DNA from: Clostridia bacterium
Lineage (GTDB): Bacteria; Bacillota; Clostridia; Christensenellales; CAG-138
Length of the DNA: 24,203 nt
NCBI GenBank assembly: GCA_016293975.1
Contig: JAEDCW010000027.1
Coordinates: forward strand, 1-24,203
Direction: 5' to 3'
Below, in pieces: positions 16,789 through 24,203 of the stretch (position 1 is the first letter of the stretch; every line of letters begins with the position of its first letter). Under the pieces are notes generated by a model. It made no database searches and was not told where the DNA came from. It saw only the letters and a list, made by a program, of their open reading frames with translations. A program made the translations under genes and the position numbers.

Positions 16789-17225
16789 CTCGTTATGTTC
16801 AGCTCCTTCAAAAGTTGATTTTGCATATCGAACATTACCGCTTGATCCTCTTCGTTCATATGGTCATAGCCCAGCAGATGCAGACATCCGTGAATTGTGA
16901 GGAATGCCATTTCTCGGATTATCGGATGCCCATACGCCTCCGCTTGTTCACATGCCCTTTCGTACGATATCGCAATGTCACCTATAAATCGGTCGGGTAC
17001 GGCAGGCAGGTCTACACCCTCATCGGCGGGAAAACTAAGCACATCCGTGGGCACATCCTTGTCCCTGAAGTCGCGGTTAAGCTCTCGAATCTCCTCGTTA
17101 TCCACTATCGCAATAGAAACGATACCCTCGCGGTCATGGCGCTTCAAGGCTGTTTCAACAGCCCTCTGCATTACCTCTTGAACATCTTCGGGCAAAGCTA
17201 TGTCGTTTGTCAACAGCTCAAGCAT
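16785..17225 (-). CDS. ybeY: Endoribonuclease YbeY (rRNA maturation factor)
   Basis: A metal-dependent RNase involved in 16S rRNA 3' end processing and ribosome quality control. The 146-residue protein carries the three-histidine zinc motif HGCLHLLGYDH (His112, His116, His122) and the family stretch VPTDVLSFP (58-66) and IGDIAIS (81-87). The start overlaps the last eight bases of pgpH. Its ribosome site (GGGGGAGG) is embedded in the Gly codons near the PgpH C-terminus. It directly precedes cdd with an ATGA overlap. Confidence 0.97.
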   Translation of the reverse strand: MLELLTNDIALPEDVQEVMQRAVETALKRHDREGIVSIAIVDNEEIRELNRDFRDKDVPTDVLSFPADEGVDLPAVPDRFIGDIAISYERACEQAEAYGHPIIREMAFLTIHGCLHLLGYDHMNEEDQAVMFDMQNQLLKELNITR

Positions 17226-19386
17226 TGTTGCCTCCCCCTTGACCTGTTTCGTTCTTATACTCGATTCGTTCGTGCTTCATGCCCATCAGTGTTCGCACAA
17301 AGGACTTTTGAATCGTTGCAATCTGCTTCATCGTAAGCGGACAGTTTGCAAGTATCGAGTCCGGTCCGTTGCACTTTGAGTATATTACCGTTGATACGCG
17401 GTTTTCAATCGATTCCCTGTCGTTTGCCTGCAATGCGCGCACCGCGGCCTCACAGCAGTCCGCCAGACTCACTATAGCGCTCTCCACAGTCGACGGGCGC
17501 TGTCCGGTGTATCTAAACGGGCGTTCTGAGAGTATAGTCCCGGCCGGGGCATTTGCATAAGCCTTTGCATAGAACTGTCCTAAAAGCGAATTGCCGTGAT
17601 GCTCGGATGCAATTTTGATTACATCCAATGGCAATTTATACTTTGCGAGCATAGCGACACCATCACTCTGATGTGCAATGATATAGGCCGCACTCTCCTC
17701 TGGCGCCAATGTATCGTGTATATTTGAGTGAGGCGCCTGATTCTCGATAAAATAGCGCGGTCTTACGAGTTTGCCGACATCGTGGTAATAACCGCCAACT
17801 CGAGCCAACGGAGCATTCACACCTATAGACGCTGCGGCAGCCTCGGCAAGTGCTCCGACATTCATAGAATGCTGGTAAGTTCCGTTTGCTTCCGTCTCAA
17901 GCTTTCTCAACAACGGATGGTTCAAGCTTGAAAGCTCGTTGAGTCTTGCATGAGTCGCCAATCCGAATGCCTGTTCCCAAAGCGGCATGGTACCGACACA
18001 GATGACTATCGAAGCAAGCATCCCCAAAAACACCCACATGCAATTCTCAAGTATATGCAATACCGGTTGCTTGAATATCAAACCTGACATCGCACTCAGT
18101 ACCATTCCCAAAACAGTGGCGACTGCACCTGCGTATACTGTCGATGTACGAGCCATAGTACGCCTTACTATCGTTATCGAGATACAACCTGTCAGTATGC
18201 ACAATGTCAATATGAAGAACGAATTTATACCGAATATATCGGTCGGATCCGATGCCATCACAGCGAATATGAACGCAGAGAGTAGCGTCGACATATATGC
18301 TGACTTAGAGTTTATCAGTGTAAGACATACTATCGGCACTATCAGGGCGGGTACAAAAAATTCCGATACCCTGCTCGATGCCCAGTACAACAAAACGGAA
18401 ATAACGATGCATATGATCGCTATCGCTATATGTTTGGTGTTGTCAATCAATTCTCTTGCGGCAAGAAGCAGTACGGTGTAGTAAGTGGCAAATATAACAA
18501 ATAGTACGACCACAACTCCCCATACTGTATTCGTATCGTCCGCCTGGGCTTCCACGAGGTCAAGTGTCAGAAGTATTGCAAACTGCGATGCGGTAATCGT
18601 ATTCCCTTCAGCTACTATAACATCGCCCTTCTCAATTACGCAATGCGAAGTGTCGACCTTCAAAGCGGCCTGTCTTTGCGCTTCCTCAGTCGCTACTTCA
18701 TCTACAACATACGTAGGTTTGAGGAACTCTTGGAACAATAGCGTGCCAATTTCACGAAGTTCTTCACTTATTCCCTGCGCCGCCGAAAGCTCTCGGTTAC
18801 ATATCTCACGTAGTTCATCTACTCTGTCTTCGGCAAGGTATGCGAGATTCGTGCTGATTTTCGGTTTTACTATGTTTTCCAGCGTAAACAGCTCGTTATC
18901 GGTTGCGTTTAGAATGGTAAGAAGCTGTTGCATGCTGATTTCCGGTGAGACTGAAGACGCCATTGCCTGCAGTGTTTTCTCATCCAAAGCGGATTGCCAT
19001 TCCTGCGTGCTTGTCGGAATATCTGAATACCCGTTTTCAATTAACGTTGACCTTGCGCTTGTCCTCACGGAATTGAGTTCACTGAAAAACTCGTTTAAGC
19101 CGGAATTGAGGTCAGCTATCAGCTCTTGGTCTACTATGTAAATGGGCTGTACGGAGTTCCTGGCTTCTTCACGAAGTATTTCCGCTGTTATCTCATCTAA
19201 AACCTCACGCGTAGCCCTTATAGTCACAGGTGCAACATCCCCGGTTTTAACGTCATACCTCACCGGAGCCAATATCGATAGCGAAACTAAAACCACTACC
19301 GCAAAGACCGCAAGCAACAATATCGCAGCGACAATCGGCTTGATTATATTCCGTATCCGCAAAGCGGCTTTCCGATTAACCCCCAT
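17218..19386 (-). CDS. pgpH: Cyclic-di-AMP phosphodiesterase PgpH (YqfF, 7TM-HD family)
   Basis: A membrane enzyme that hydrolyses the second messenger c-di-AMP, affecting osmotic balance and cell-wall homeostasis. The 722-residue protein begins with a membrane helix (about 17-40), followed by a large extracytoplasmic 7TMR-HD domain (about 41-285), a block of about seven membrane helices (about 287-470) and a cytoplasmic HD domain. HD metal ligands visible are His506 (HSMNVG), His535-Asp536 (YYHDVGK), His572, His596-His597 (SEHHGN) and Asp643. The start has AGGAGGGG four bases upstream and lies nine bases after the phoH stop. The C-terminal GQGGGNNA encodes the ribosome site of ybeY. Confidence 0.95.
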   Translation of the reverse strand: MGVNRKAALRIRNIIKPIVAAILLLAVFAVVVLVSLSILAPVRYDVKTGDVAPVTIRATREVLDEITAEILREEARNSVQPIYIVDQELIADLNSGLNEFFSELNSVRTSARSTLIENGYSDIPTSTQEWQSALDEKTLQAMASSVSPEISMQQLLTILNATDNELFTLENIVKPKISTNLAYLAEDRVDELREICNRELSAAQGISEELREIGTLLFQEFLKPTYVVDEVATEEAQRQAALKVDTSHCVIEKGDVIVAEGNTITASQFAILLTLDLVEAQADDTNTVWGVVVVLFVIFATYYTVLLLAARELIDNTKHIAIAIICIVISVLLYWASSRVSEFFVPALIVPIVCLTLINSKSAYMSTLLSAFIFAVMASDPTDIFGINSFFILTLCILTGCISITIVRRTMARTSTVYAGAVATVLGMVLSAMSGLIFKQPVLHILENCMWVFLGMLASIVICVGTMPLWEQAFGLATHARLNELSSLNHPLLRKLETEANGTYQHSMNVGALAEAAAASIGVNAPLARVGGYYHDVGKLVRPRYFIENQAPHSNIHDTLAPEESAAYIIAHQSDGVAMLAKYKLPLDVIKIASEHHGNSLLGQFYAKAYANAPAGTILSERPFRYTGQRPSTVESAIVSLADCCEAAVRALQANDRESIENRVSTVIYSKCNGPDSILANCPLTMKQIATIQKSFVRTLMGMKHERIEYKNETGQGGGNNA

Positions 19387-19394
19387 TACCCCTC

Positions 19395-20405
19395 CTAATC
19401 ATTCGTGCTGTGGTATTCCCTCTTTGCAGCCCTGTCATAGGCTTGAATTATTCGCTGTACCATCTCGTGCCTTACAACATCCTTGTGCGTCAATTGCACT
19501 ATGCTGACACCTTGAACGTCATTCAATACCGTAATCGCATGTACAAGTCCGCTTTTCTTGTCTCTCGGAAGGTCGATCTGTGTTATGTCCCCGGTAACGA
19601 CCACACGAGAACCCTCACCGAATCTCGTTAGGAACATTTTCATCTGTTCTATTGTGCAGTTCTGCGCTTCGTCGAGTATTATGTACGCGTCGTTGAGAGT
19701 GCGGCCACGCATGTACGCAAGAGGTGCAACCTCTATACAGCCCCTCTCCTGAAGTGCCTTGAAATTCTCCGCACCGAGGAAATCGTACAAAGCGTCGTAC
19801 AGCGGACGCAGATACGGGTCTACCTTGTTTTGCAGGTCTCCCGGCAGGAATCCCAGTTTTTCGCCCGCCTCCACAGCAGGTCTAGTCAAAATTATCTTTG
19901 AGACCTCTTTGTTTTTAAACGCAAGCACAGCCATTGCCACCGCGATATACGTTTTGCCCGTTCCTGCGGGTCCTACACCGAAGACGACTGTGTGCTGCTT
20001 TAATGCCTTGACATACCTCTTCTGACCCAGCGTCTTGCACTTTATCTGCTTCCCTTTGTGTGTAAACGCTATTACGTCGTCAAGCAATTCGAGTATGAGA
20101 TCGGAGTTGCCCTCCTTTGCAAGGTCTATCGCATATCTTATCCTGCTCCTGTCAATGCCCTCACGTCTTCTTATCATCGCAAAGAGCTTGTCCATTACAG
20201 TAGCGGCTAAATCTACCGCCTCTTGCGAGCCTGTTACTTTTATTCGGTCGGCTTCGACCTTTATGTGCGCACCCGTTTCGCTTTCAATGACTTGAAGATT
20301 CTCGTCAAAGACTCCGAAAAGCTGCATAACCTCATCCATCGACTGTATGTCGACAAATCTAACACATGTGTTCGCCTGAGATTGTTCAAAATAGTATTCT
20401 TCCAT
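19395..20405 (-). CDS. phoH: PhoH-family ATPase
   Basis: A 336-residue PhoH-like P-loop protein, thought to act on RNA, often found next to ybeY in this operon. An N-terminal KH-like region (about 15-75) is followed by the ATPase core with Walker A GPAGTGKT (145-152) and Walker B IILDEAQN (242-249), then VVVTGDITQIDLP, typical of PhoH. The ATG directly abuts the yqfD stop (TAG ATG), with only a weak AAGG upstream, suggesting coupling to yqfD. The name reflects homology to E. coli PhoH; phosphate control is not implied. Confidence 0.95.
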   Translation of the reverse strand: MEEYYFEQSQANTCVRFVDIQSMDEVMQLFGVFDENLQVIESETGAHIKVEADRIKVTGSQEAVDLAATVMDKLFAMIRRREGIDRSRIRYAIDLAKEGNSDLILELLDDVIAFTHKGKQIKCKTLGQKRYVKALKQHTVVFGVGPAGTGKTYIAVAMAVLAFKNKEVSKIILTRPAVEAGEKLGFLPGDLQNKVDPYLRPLYDALYDFLGAENFKALQERGCIEVAPLAYMRGRTLNDAYIILDEAQNCTIEQMKMFLTRFGEGSRVVVTGDITQIDLPRDKKSGLVHAITVLNDVQGVSIVQLTHKDVVRHEMVQRIIQAYDRAAKREYHSTND

Positions 20406-21599
20406 CTACTCTGCGCCTTGCGCGTCCTCCTGTGACTGGATTGGTTTTATTATACCTATTTCTTTTTCGAGAACAAGCGTTATCGTAACCACTATCGTTC
20501 CGTCACTCTTAACCTCGGTCTCGGTAAGCTTCGTTACTATTGTTGCATCTTTCGACGTCTTTGAAAGCATCCTTTCGGTAGCAATTTCAACAGCTTTCGC
20601 CTTAGCCTCATCGTCAGGCAACTGTACAGTCAAATCTGATAGCTCATAATCGTACCCAAATTCAAAGACTATCGGCAGAAACATACCGCTCAATTCACGG
20701 ATAGAATGCCATTCCGTTTCACTCTTTGCGTAGTCAGACCCGGATGCAAGAGTAAACCCGAACAGATTCACCTTTGTTGAGGGATGCTTATTTCCGCTTC
20801 TTGCTATGAAGTCGGTTTCGGGCATAAACTCAAACTGTTCTCGACTCAGTACTCTCGCCAAAACAGAACCGTATGCGTGAACAAGGAGCTTTTTATCCCC
20901 TTCATTAATCAGAGTTCCCTCTATCAACACATCTCCTGTCTTGACTGCTTGGCCGATAGTTACCATTGGTTTCCCGTTCATAGCAACGATTTTTGTTATT
21001 ACGCCATCGCAAGTCGCATAAACACTTGCCGGCTGTTGAACATCGTCACTACCATGCAGTTCATTCGCTTCGACGACTTTCACAACAAGTCGAATCCCCT
21101 CAAACGTTGCGCCTGCCCACGCGATTCTCGAATCCCGCTTTCTGAGCTCATCACCAACCTTAAATGTTGAAACGGTACTCTTAGGCTTACCCTTCTCGAT
21201 ATTTGCCTCCGAAAGTAGATACAGTATCTCATGCGGTTCAATCGTGACGCACCCCTCTATATCTATCTGCCAGATAAAACGTGAGGCCGTGAACAATGCC
21301 GCCATAAGGAATATAAGGCCAAAAAGCAAAGCAACCCGAGTACGGTTATTGGTGTACAAAAAAGGGGCTCCGTGCTTCGAAAGAATGTGTACCTTACAGC
21401 GATTCTTCTTCAATATCGGTTTGAGCTTGTAGAAGTCCTCACACATCAAATACGCCGACAAAGCATTGGGCTTGGTTCGCTTTATGTTCCAAATCCGAAT
21501 ACCTTCCGCAACGCATTGATTTACCAGTCTTTCCAGAGAACGACCCGTTATGTTGATTATAACATATCCAAGTATATAATTCCACACCTTAGACCCCAT
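20406..21599 (-). CDS. yqfD: Sporulation protein YqfD
   Basis: A 397-residue membrane-anchored protein needed for sporulation in B. subtilis, molecular role unknown. The N-terminus (WNYILGYVIINITGRSLERL) is characteristic. One clear membrane helix lies at about 88-110, followed by a large, probably extracytoplasmic domain with ASVYATCDGVITKI and a LIEGTLINEGDKK stretch. The start follows the yqfC stop by five bases and uses AAGGGG, which lies inside the yqfC 3' end. Pairing with yqfC upstream is the conserved arrangement. Confidence 0.93.
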   Translation of the reverse strand: MGSKVWNYILGYVIINITGRSLERLVNQCVAEGIRIWNIKRTKPNALSAYLMCEDFYKLKPILKKNRCKVHILSKHGAPFLYTNNRTRVALLFGLIFLMAALFTASRFIWQIDIEGCVTIEPHEILYLLSEANIEKGKPKSTVSTFKVGDELRKRDSRIAWAGATFEGIRLVVKVVEANELHGSDDVQQPASVYATCDGVITKIVAMNGKPMVTIGQAVKTGDVLIEGTLINEGDKKLLVHAYGSVLARVLSREQFEFMPETDFIARSGNKHPSTKVNLFGFTLASGSDYAKSETEWHSIRELSGMFLPIVFEFGYDYELSDLTVQLPDDEAKAKAVEIATERMLSKTSKDATIVTKLTETEVKSDGTIVVTITLVLEKEIGIIKPIQSQEDAQGAE

Positions 21600-21604
21600 A
21601 CAGC

Positions 21605-21892
21605 TTACCCCTTAGTTCCCGTGTAATTGAGCTCAACAGAGCTTATCAAACCTGAAATATGCGCCATGTCATCGGTTATACTCAATATCTTCAGATTACT
21701 GCCGTTTACGCATATGTCTCCCAGTCTGGTCCACATACAAATACGTTCGGGTATACATTCGTAAATACCGCAATGCCTGTATATTACCGCATAATCTGGG
21801 CCATTTATCTTCACGCAAGGTTCATCGGACAATGCTTCTTCGGGCAGATCAATTGCCCTTGCAATACGCCTACCCAGTCTGATTTTCCTCAT
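21605..21892 (-). CDS. yqfC: Sporulation protein YqfC (YabP/YqfC family)
   Basis: A 95-residue protein of the YabP/YqfC family, a mother-cell sporulation protein in B. subtilis. The stretch GPDYAVIYRHCGIYECIPERICM and the closing ISGLISSVEL fit the family, whose members are small beta-rich proteins. Two in-frame ATGs are present; the second (21892) is chosen because GGAGGT lies six bases before it, while the first (21898) is only one base from that site. It opens the yqfC-yqfD-phoH block. The 120 or so bases upstream contain no clear sigma-A promoter; a poor match to a sigma-E type -10 (CTTACAAA) is visible but with wrong spacing. Confidence 0.9.
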   Translation of the reverse strand: MRKIRLGRRIARAIDLPEEALSDEPCVKINGPDYAVIYRHCGIYECIPERICMWTRLGDICVNGSNLKILSITDDMAHISGLISSVELNYTGTKG

Positions 21893-22044
21893 ATGCATAC
21901 CTCCGTTTTTTATTTATATGCGTCAAAATCAATAATACTCATTAGTTTGTAAGGAATTTTAGAAAGTTTGACTGAATACCATTCAATTTGATATGTCACA
22001 AACCTTATTGTCTCACAGGACGCGTTGATGTCAGAAGAAGTATA

Positions 22045-22075
22045 AGAAAAAACCGACACCCATTCGGGTGTCGGT
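22045..22075 (-). terminator. Rho-independent terminator of icd
   Basis: CCGACACCC (22053-22061) and GGGTGTCGG (22066-22074) form a nine-pair perfect stem with a four-base loop, followed on the minus strand by TTTTTTCTT. It lies 16 bases after the icd stop. Confidence 0.95.
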
Positions 22076-22090
22076 AATCGATTGTTGCAA

Positions 22091-23305
22091 TTAGCCAACC
22101 ATGGTATCGTATGTCTCGCGAATCTTAACGATGAACTCCTCAGTTCCGAGAACATGTACGTCGCTCAGCTCGCAAATCCCTGCAAGGTCCTTTGTCATGT
22201 ATCCCTGCTGGATTGTGTTCAGTGCGGCGTTTTCCATATCGTCGGCAAACTTTACGAGTTCATCGATACCGTCAAGCTGTCCGCGCTTTCTCAAAGCACC
22301 TGTCCATGCAAACAATGTTGCCATTGAGTTTGTCGAGGTCTTTTCGCCCTCAAGGTGCTTGTAGTAATGCCTTGTGACTGTGCCGTGAGCAGCTTCATAC
22401 TCATAGTTTCCCGTCGGAGATACGAGAACGCTCGTCATCATAGCCAGTGAACCGAATGCTGTAGCTACCATGTCGCTCATAACGTCGCCGTCATAGTTCT
22501 TGCAAGCCCAAATGAATCCACCTTCGGAACGGATAACTCTCGCTACTGCGTCGTCAATGAGTGTATAGAAGTAGGTTATGCCAGCTTCTTCGAACCTTTC
22601 CTTATAATCGGCATCGAATATATCCTGGAAGATATCCTTGAACGTATGGTCGTACTTCTTCGAGATTGTGTCCTTAGTGGAAAACCACAGATCTTGCTTT
22701 GTGGAGAGCGCATACTCGAAGCAAGCGCGAGCAAAGCTCTCGATTGAATCGTCCTTGTTGTACATACCCATCAAAACGCCGGGGCACTTGAAATCGAATA
22801 CGGTCTCGTTAAAAGTTACGTTTCCGTTCTTATCGGTAAACTTGATTTCAGCCTTACCTGCTGTAGGAACGCGATACTCTGTACACTTATAGATATCGCC
22901 GTAGGCATGACGTGCAATGGTAATAGGCTTTACCCACGTTCTTACGGTCGGCTTAACGCAGTCGAGCGTAATCGGGGTGCGGAAAACCGTACCATCCAGT
23001 ATGGCTCTGATGGTACCGTTGGGGCTCTTGTACATTCTCTTGAGCTTATACTCCTCAACGCGCTGTGCGTTCGGAGTAATCGTCGCACACTTAACGCCAA
23101 CACCGTACTTCTTTACAGCTTCTGCTGCATCTACGGTGATCTGGTCGTCGGTTTCATCGCGCTTTACAAGACCCAAATCGTAATATTCCGTCTTCAGGTC
23201 GATGTAAGGAAGTAAAAGGTTTTTCTTAATCATGTCCCAGATTATTCTGGTCATTTCGTCCCCGTCCATCTCGACGAGCGGTGTCTTCATCTGAATCTTT
23301 ACCAT
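22091..23305 (-). CDS. icd: NADP-dependent isocitrate dehydrogenase (eukaryote-like homodimeric type)
   Basis: Converts isocitrate to 2-oxoglutarate, supplying glutamate precursor and NADPH. The 404-residue protein belongs to the eukaryote-like subfamily and not the E. coli Icd type: it reads VEMDGDEMTRIIWDMIK at the start, SPNGTIR at 94-100 and RHAYGD with Arg132, the same residue numbers as human IDH1. The NADP-binding stretch HGTVTRHYYKH and the KTSTNSMA segment are also present. ATG 23305 has AGGAGA five to six bases upstream. It is flanked by its own promoter and a strong terminator, so it is monocistronic. Confidence 0.97.
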   Translation of the reverse strand: MVKIQMKTPLVEMDGDEMTRIIWDMIKKNLLLPYIDLKTEYYDLGLVKRDETDDQITVDAAEAVKKYGVGVKCATITPNAQRVEEYKLKRMYKSPNGTIRAILDGTVFRTPITLDCVKPTVRTWVKPITIARHAYGDIYKCTEYRVPTAGKAEIKFTDKNGNVTFNETVFDFKCPGVLMGMYNKDDSIESFARACFEYALSTKQDLWFSTKDTISKKYDHTFKDIFQDIFDADYKERFEEAGITYFYTLIDDAVARVIRSEGGFIWACKNYDGDVMSDMVATAFGSLAMMTSVLVSPTGNYEYEAAHGTVTRHYYKHLEGEKTSTNSMATLFAWTGALRKRGQLDGIDELVKFADDMENAALNTIQQGYMTKDLAGICELSDVHVLGTEEFIVKIRETYDTMVG

Positions 23306-23347
23306 TCGACTCTCCTATTCTTTTCTTTGCCCGTGGGCTTTTATGTC

Positions 23348-23440
23348 GTGCATAAATCCGCATTTGTAGAATATTCCAAATTACACTCCATTGCAAGTAT
23401 ATAATAGAGTATATCGTAGTTTTTTCATAGCTTTATGCAC
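23348..23440. repeat. Inverted GTGCATAAA motifs flanking the icd promoter
   Basis: GTGCATAAA at 23348-23356 and its exact complement TTTATGCAC at 23432-23440 flank the predicted icd -35/-10 boxes. A related TTATGCACA occurs at the ppdK promoter (14513-14521). They may be paired operator half-sites, but the arms are short and the pairing was noticed after the fact. Confidence 0.25.
23368..23396 (-). promoter_or_regulatory. Likely icd promoter
   Basis: TTGCAA (23391-23396) and TATTCT (23368-23373) are separated by 17 bases, with four of six matches each. The leader to the icd ATG would be about 55 bases. A second AT-rich block just upstream (near 23397-23415) offers alternative -10 sequences. 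Confidence 0.45.
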
Positions 23441-23484
23441 AGTCTGCTTATTCCAATGCGTGCAGCATTCAATTTTGGGTATTT

Positions 23485-23530
23485 TAAAAAACTTGAGCAT
23501 ACTCCAAATGAGTTTATCGGAAGTATGCCC
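23485..23530 (-). terminator. Rho-independent terminator of glmU
   Basis: On the minus strand GCATACTTCC (23519-23528) pairs with GGAGTATGC (23497-23505) with one bulged base, followed by TCAAGTTTTTT. It begins about 11 bases after the glmU stop. Confidence 0.8.
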
Positions 23531-23539
23531 ATCGTAATG

Positions 23540-24203
23540 TCACTTTGAGTTTCTCATTCTGTGTTTTTGTACCCAGCCGTGTATGTTCGTTTGTCTCGCC
23601 CTTGCTACGGCGAGCTCGCCTTCGTACACATCCTTTGTTATCGTCGAGCCGGCCGCCGTATAAGTATCATTTTCGAGCCTTACGGGAGCGACAAGGTTGG
23701 TGTTGCAACCGATGAACACGTCATTGCCTATAGTACAGCGATGCTTATTATAGCCGTCATAGTTTACACATACGGCTCCGCATCCGAAGTTTACCCTCTC
23801 TCCTACATCGGAATCTCCTATATAGCTCAAATGAGGCAGTTTTGTTCCTGTCCCGATCTTTGAGTTCTTGACCTCGACAAAATCGCCAATCTTGCACTTG
23901 TCCGAAATCACCGTATTAGGTCTGAGATTGACATACGGGCCTACCGTTACGCCATTACCTATGACTGCCTTATCCGAGGTAACATATCTAAGGTAACAAT
24001 CGTCGCCAACGCGCGTATCAGTGAGCACACATCCAAAATGTATCACAGTGTTCCGTCCTATGTCCGTATAACCTTCAAGCATTACATTCGGATAAACCAC
24101 ACTTCCTGCGCCTATCCTTACGTTCTTGTCAATGTATACGTTGGATGCGTCCACAAATTGCACGCCTGCATCCTCAAATGCCCTTATGCGAGCTGCCATA
24201 TCG
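23540..24203 (-). CDS. glmU: GlmU, C-terminal acetyltransferase part (5' end cut by window edge)
   Basis: Bifunctional GlmU makes UDP-N-acetylglucosamine for peptidoglycan. Only the C-terminal part is inside the window: about 221 residues of left-handed beta-helix with repeated hexapeptides (NVRIGAGSVV, NTVIHFGC, NGVTVGPYVNLRP). Acetyltransferase landmarks present are VEVKNSKIG, the HLSYIGD catalytic-His region, and NYDGYNKH with TIGNDVFIG. The frame stays open to the window edge, so the ATG at 24199 is probably internal and the uridylyltransferase domain lies beyond 24203. A terminator follows the stop, so glmU is the end of its transcript. Confidence 0.92.
   Translation of the reverse strand, partial: DMAARIRAFEDAGVQFVDASNVYIDKNVRIGAGSVVYPNVMLEGYTDIGRNTVIHFGCVLTDTRVGDDCYLRYVTSDKAVIGNGVTVGPYVNLRPNTVISDKCKIGDFVEVKNSKIGTGTKLPHLSYIGDSDVGERVNFGCGAVCVNYDGYNKHRCTIGNDVFIGCNTNLVAPVRLENDTYTAAGSTITKDVYEGELAVARARQTNIHGWVQKHRMRNSK

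Overview
The window looks like a chromosomal piece of an endospore-forming Firmicute (Clostridia-like) of moderate GC. It carries the sporulation genes yqfC and yqfD, a GerMN-type germination/sporulation lipoprotein, pyruvate phosphate dikinase with residue numbering identical to the Clostridium symbiosum enzyme, a eukaryote-like NADP isocitrate dehydrogenase, and the Firmicute gene order yqfC-yqfD-phoH-pgpH-ybeY-cdd-era-yqzL-recO followed further on by dnaG-rpoD. Every clear gene but one lies on the minus strand, so transcription runs from high to low coordinates. The exception is a 41-codon YqzL-like gene on the plus strand between era and recO.

In transcription order: (1) 24203-22045 holds the 3' part of glmU with a terminator, then icd with its own promoter and a strong terminator. 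(2) 21892-14550 is the conserved housekeeping/sporulation block: yqfC, yqfD, phoH, pgpH, ybeY, cdd and era, mostly overlapping or touching, then recO after the inverted yqzL. The dgkA gene usual between ybeY and cdd is absent. (3) 14507-11700 is ppdK with a promoter and a strong terminator. (4) 11700-11111 is an apparently decayed non-coding stretch. (5) 11110-9700 is a lipoprotein with three GerMN repeats, with its own terminator. (6) 9466-2391 is a six-gene accessory cluster: a TagB/TagF-like polyol-phosphate transferase, a LicD-family transferase, a second LicD protein with a degenerate extra LicD domain, an IspD/TarI-like cytidylyltransferase, a GatZ/KbaZ-like protein and a GatD-like galactitol-1-phosphate dehydrogenase. 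(7) 2410-2208 is a promoter and a strongly structured RNA that may be 6S RNA. (8) 2085-1 is dnaG and the start of rpoD.

The most interesting part is region 6. The gene set suggests a complete route to a CDP-activated hexitol: fructose-6-phosphate to tagatose-6-phosphate (GatZ-like), to galactitol-1-phosphate (GatD-like), to CDP-galactitol (IspD-like), then transfer to a surface glycan by the TagB-like and LicD enzymes. This parallels the TarJ/TarI/TarL route to ribitol-phosphate teichoic acid and the human ISPD/fukutin/FKRP system, but with a six-carbon polyol. The pathway is an inference from family membership and gene order; the individual family calls are visible in the sequence. The cluster sits between ppdK and dnaG, in a locus that is otherwise housekeeping.
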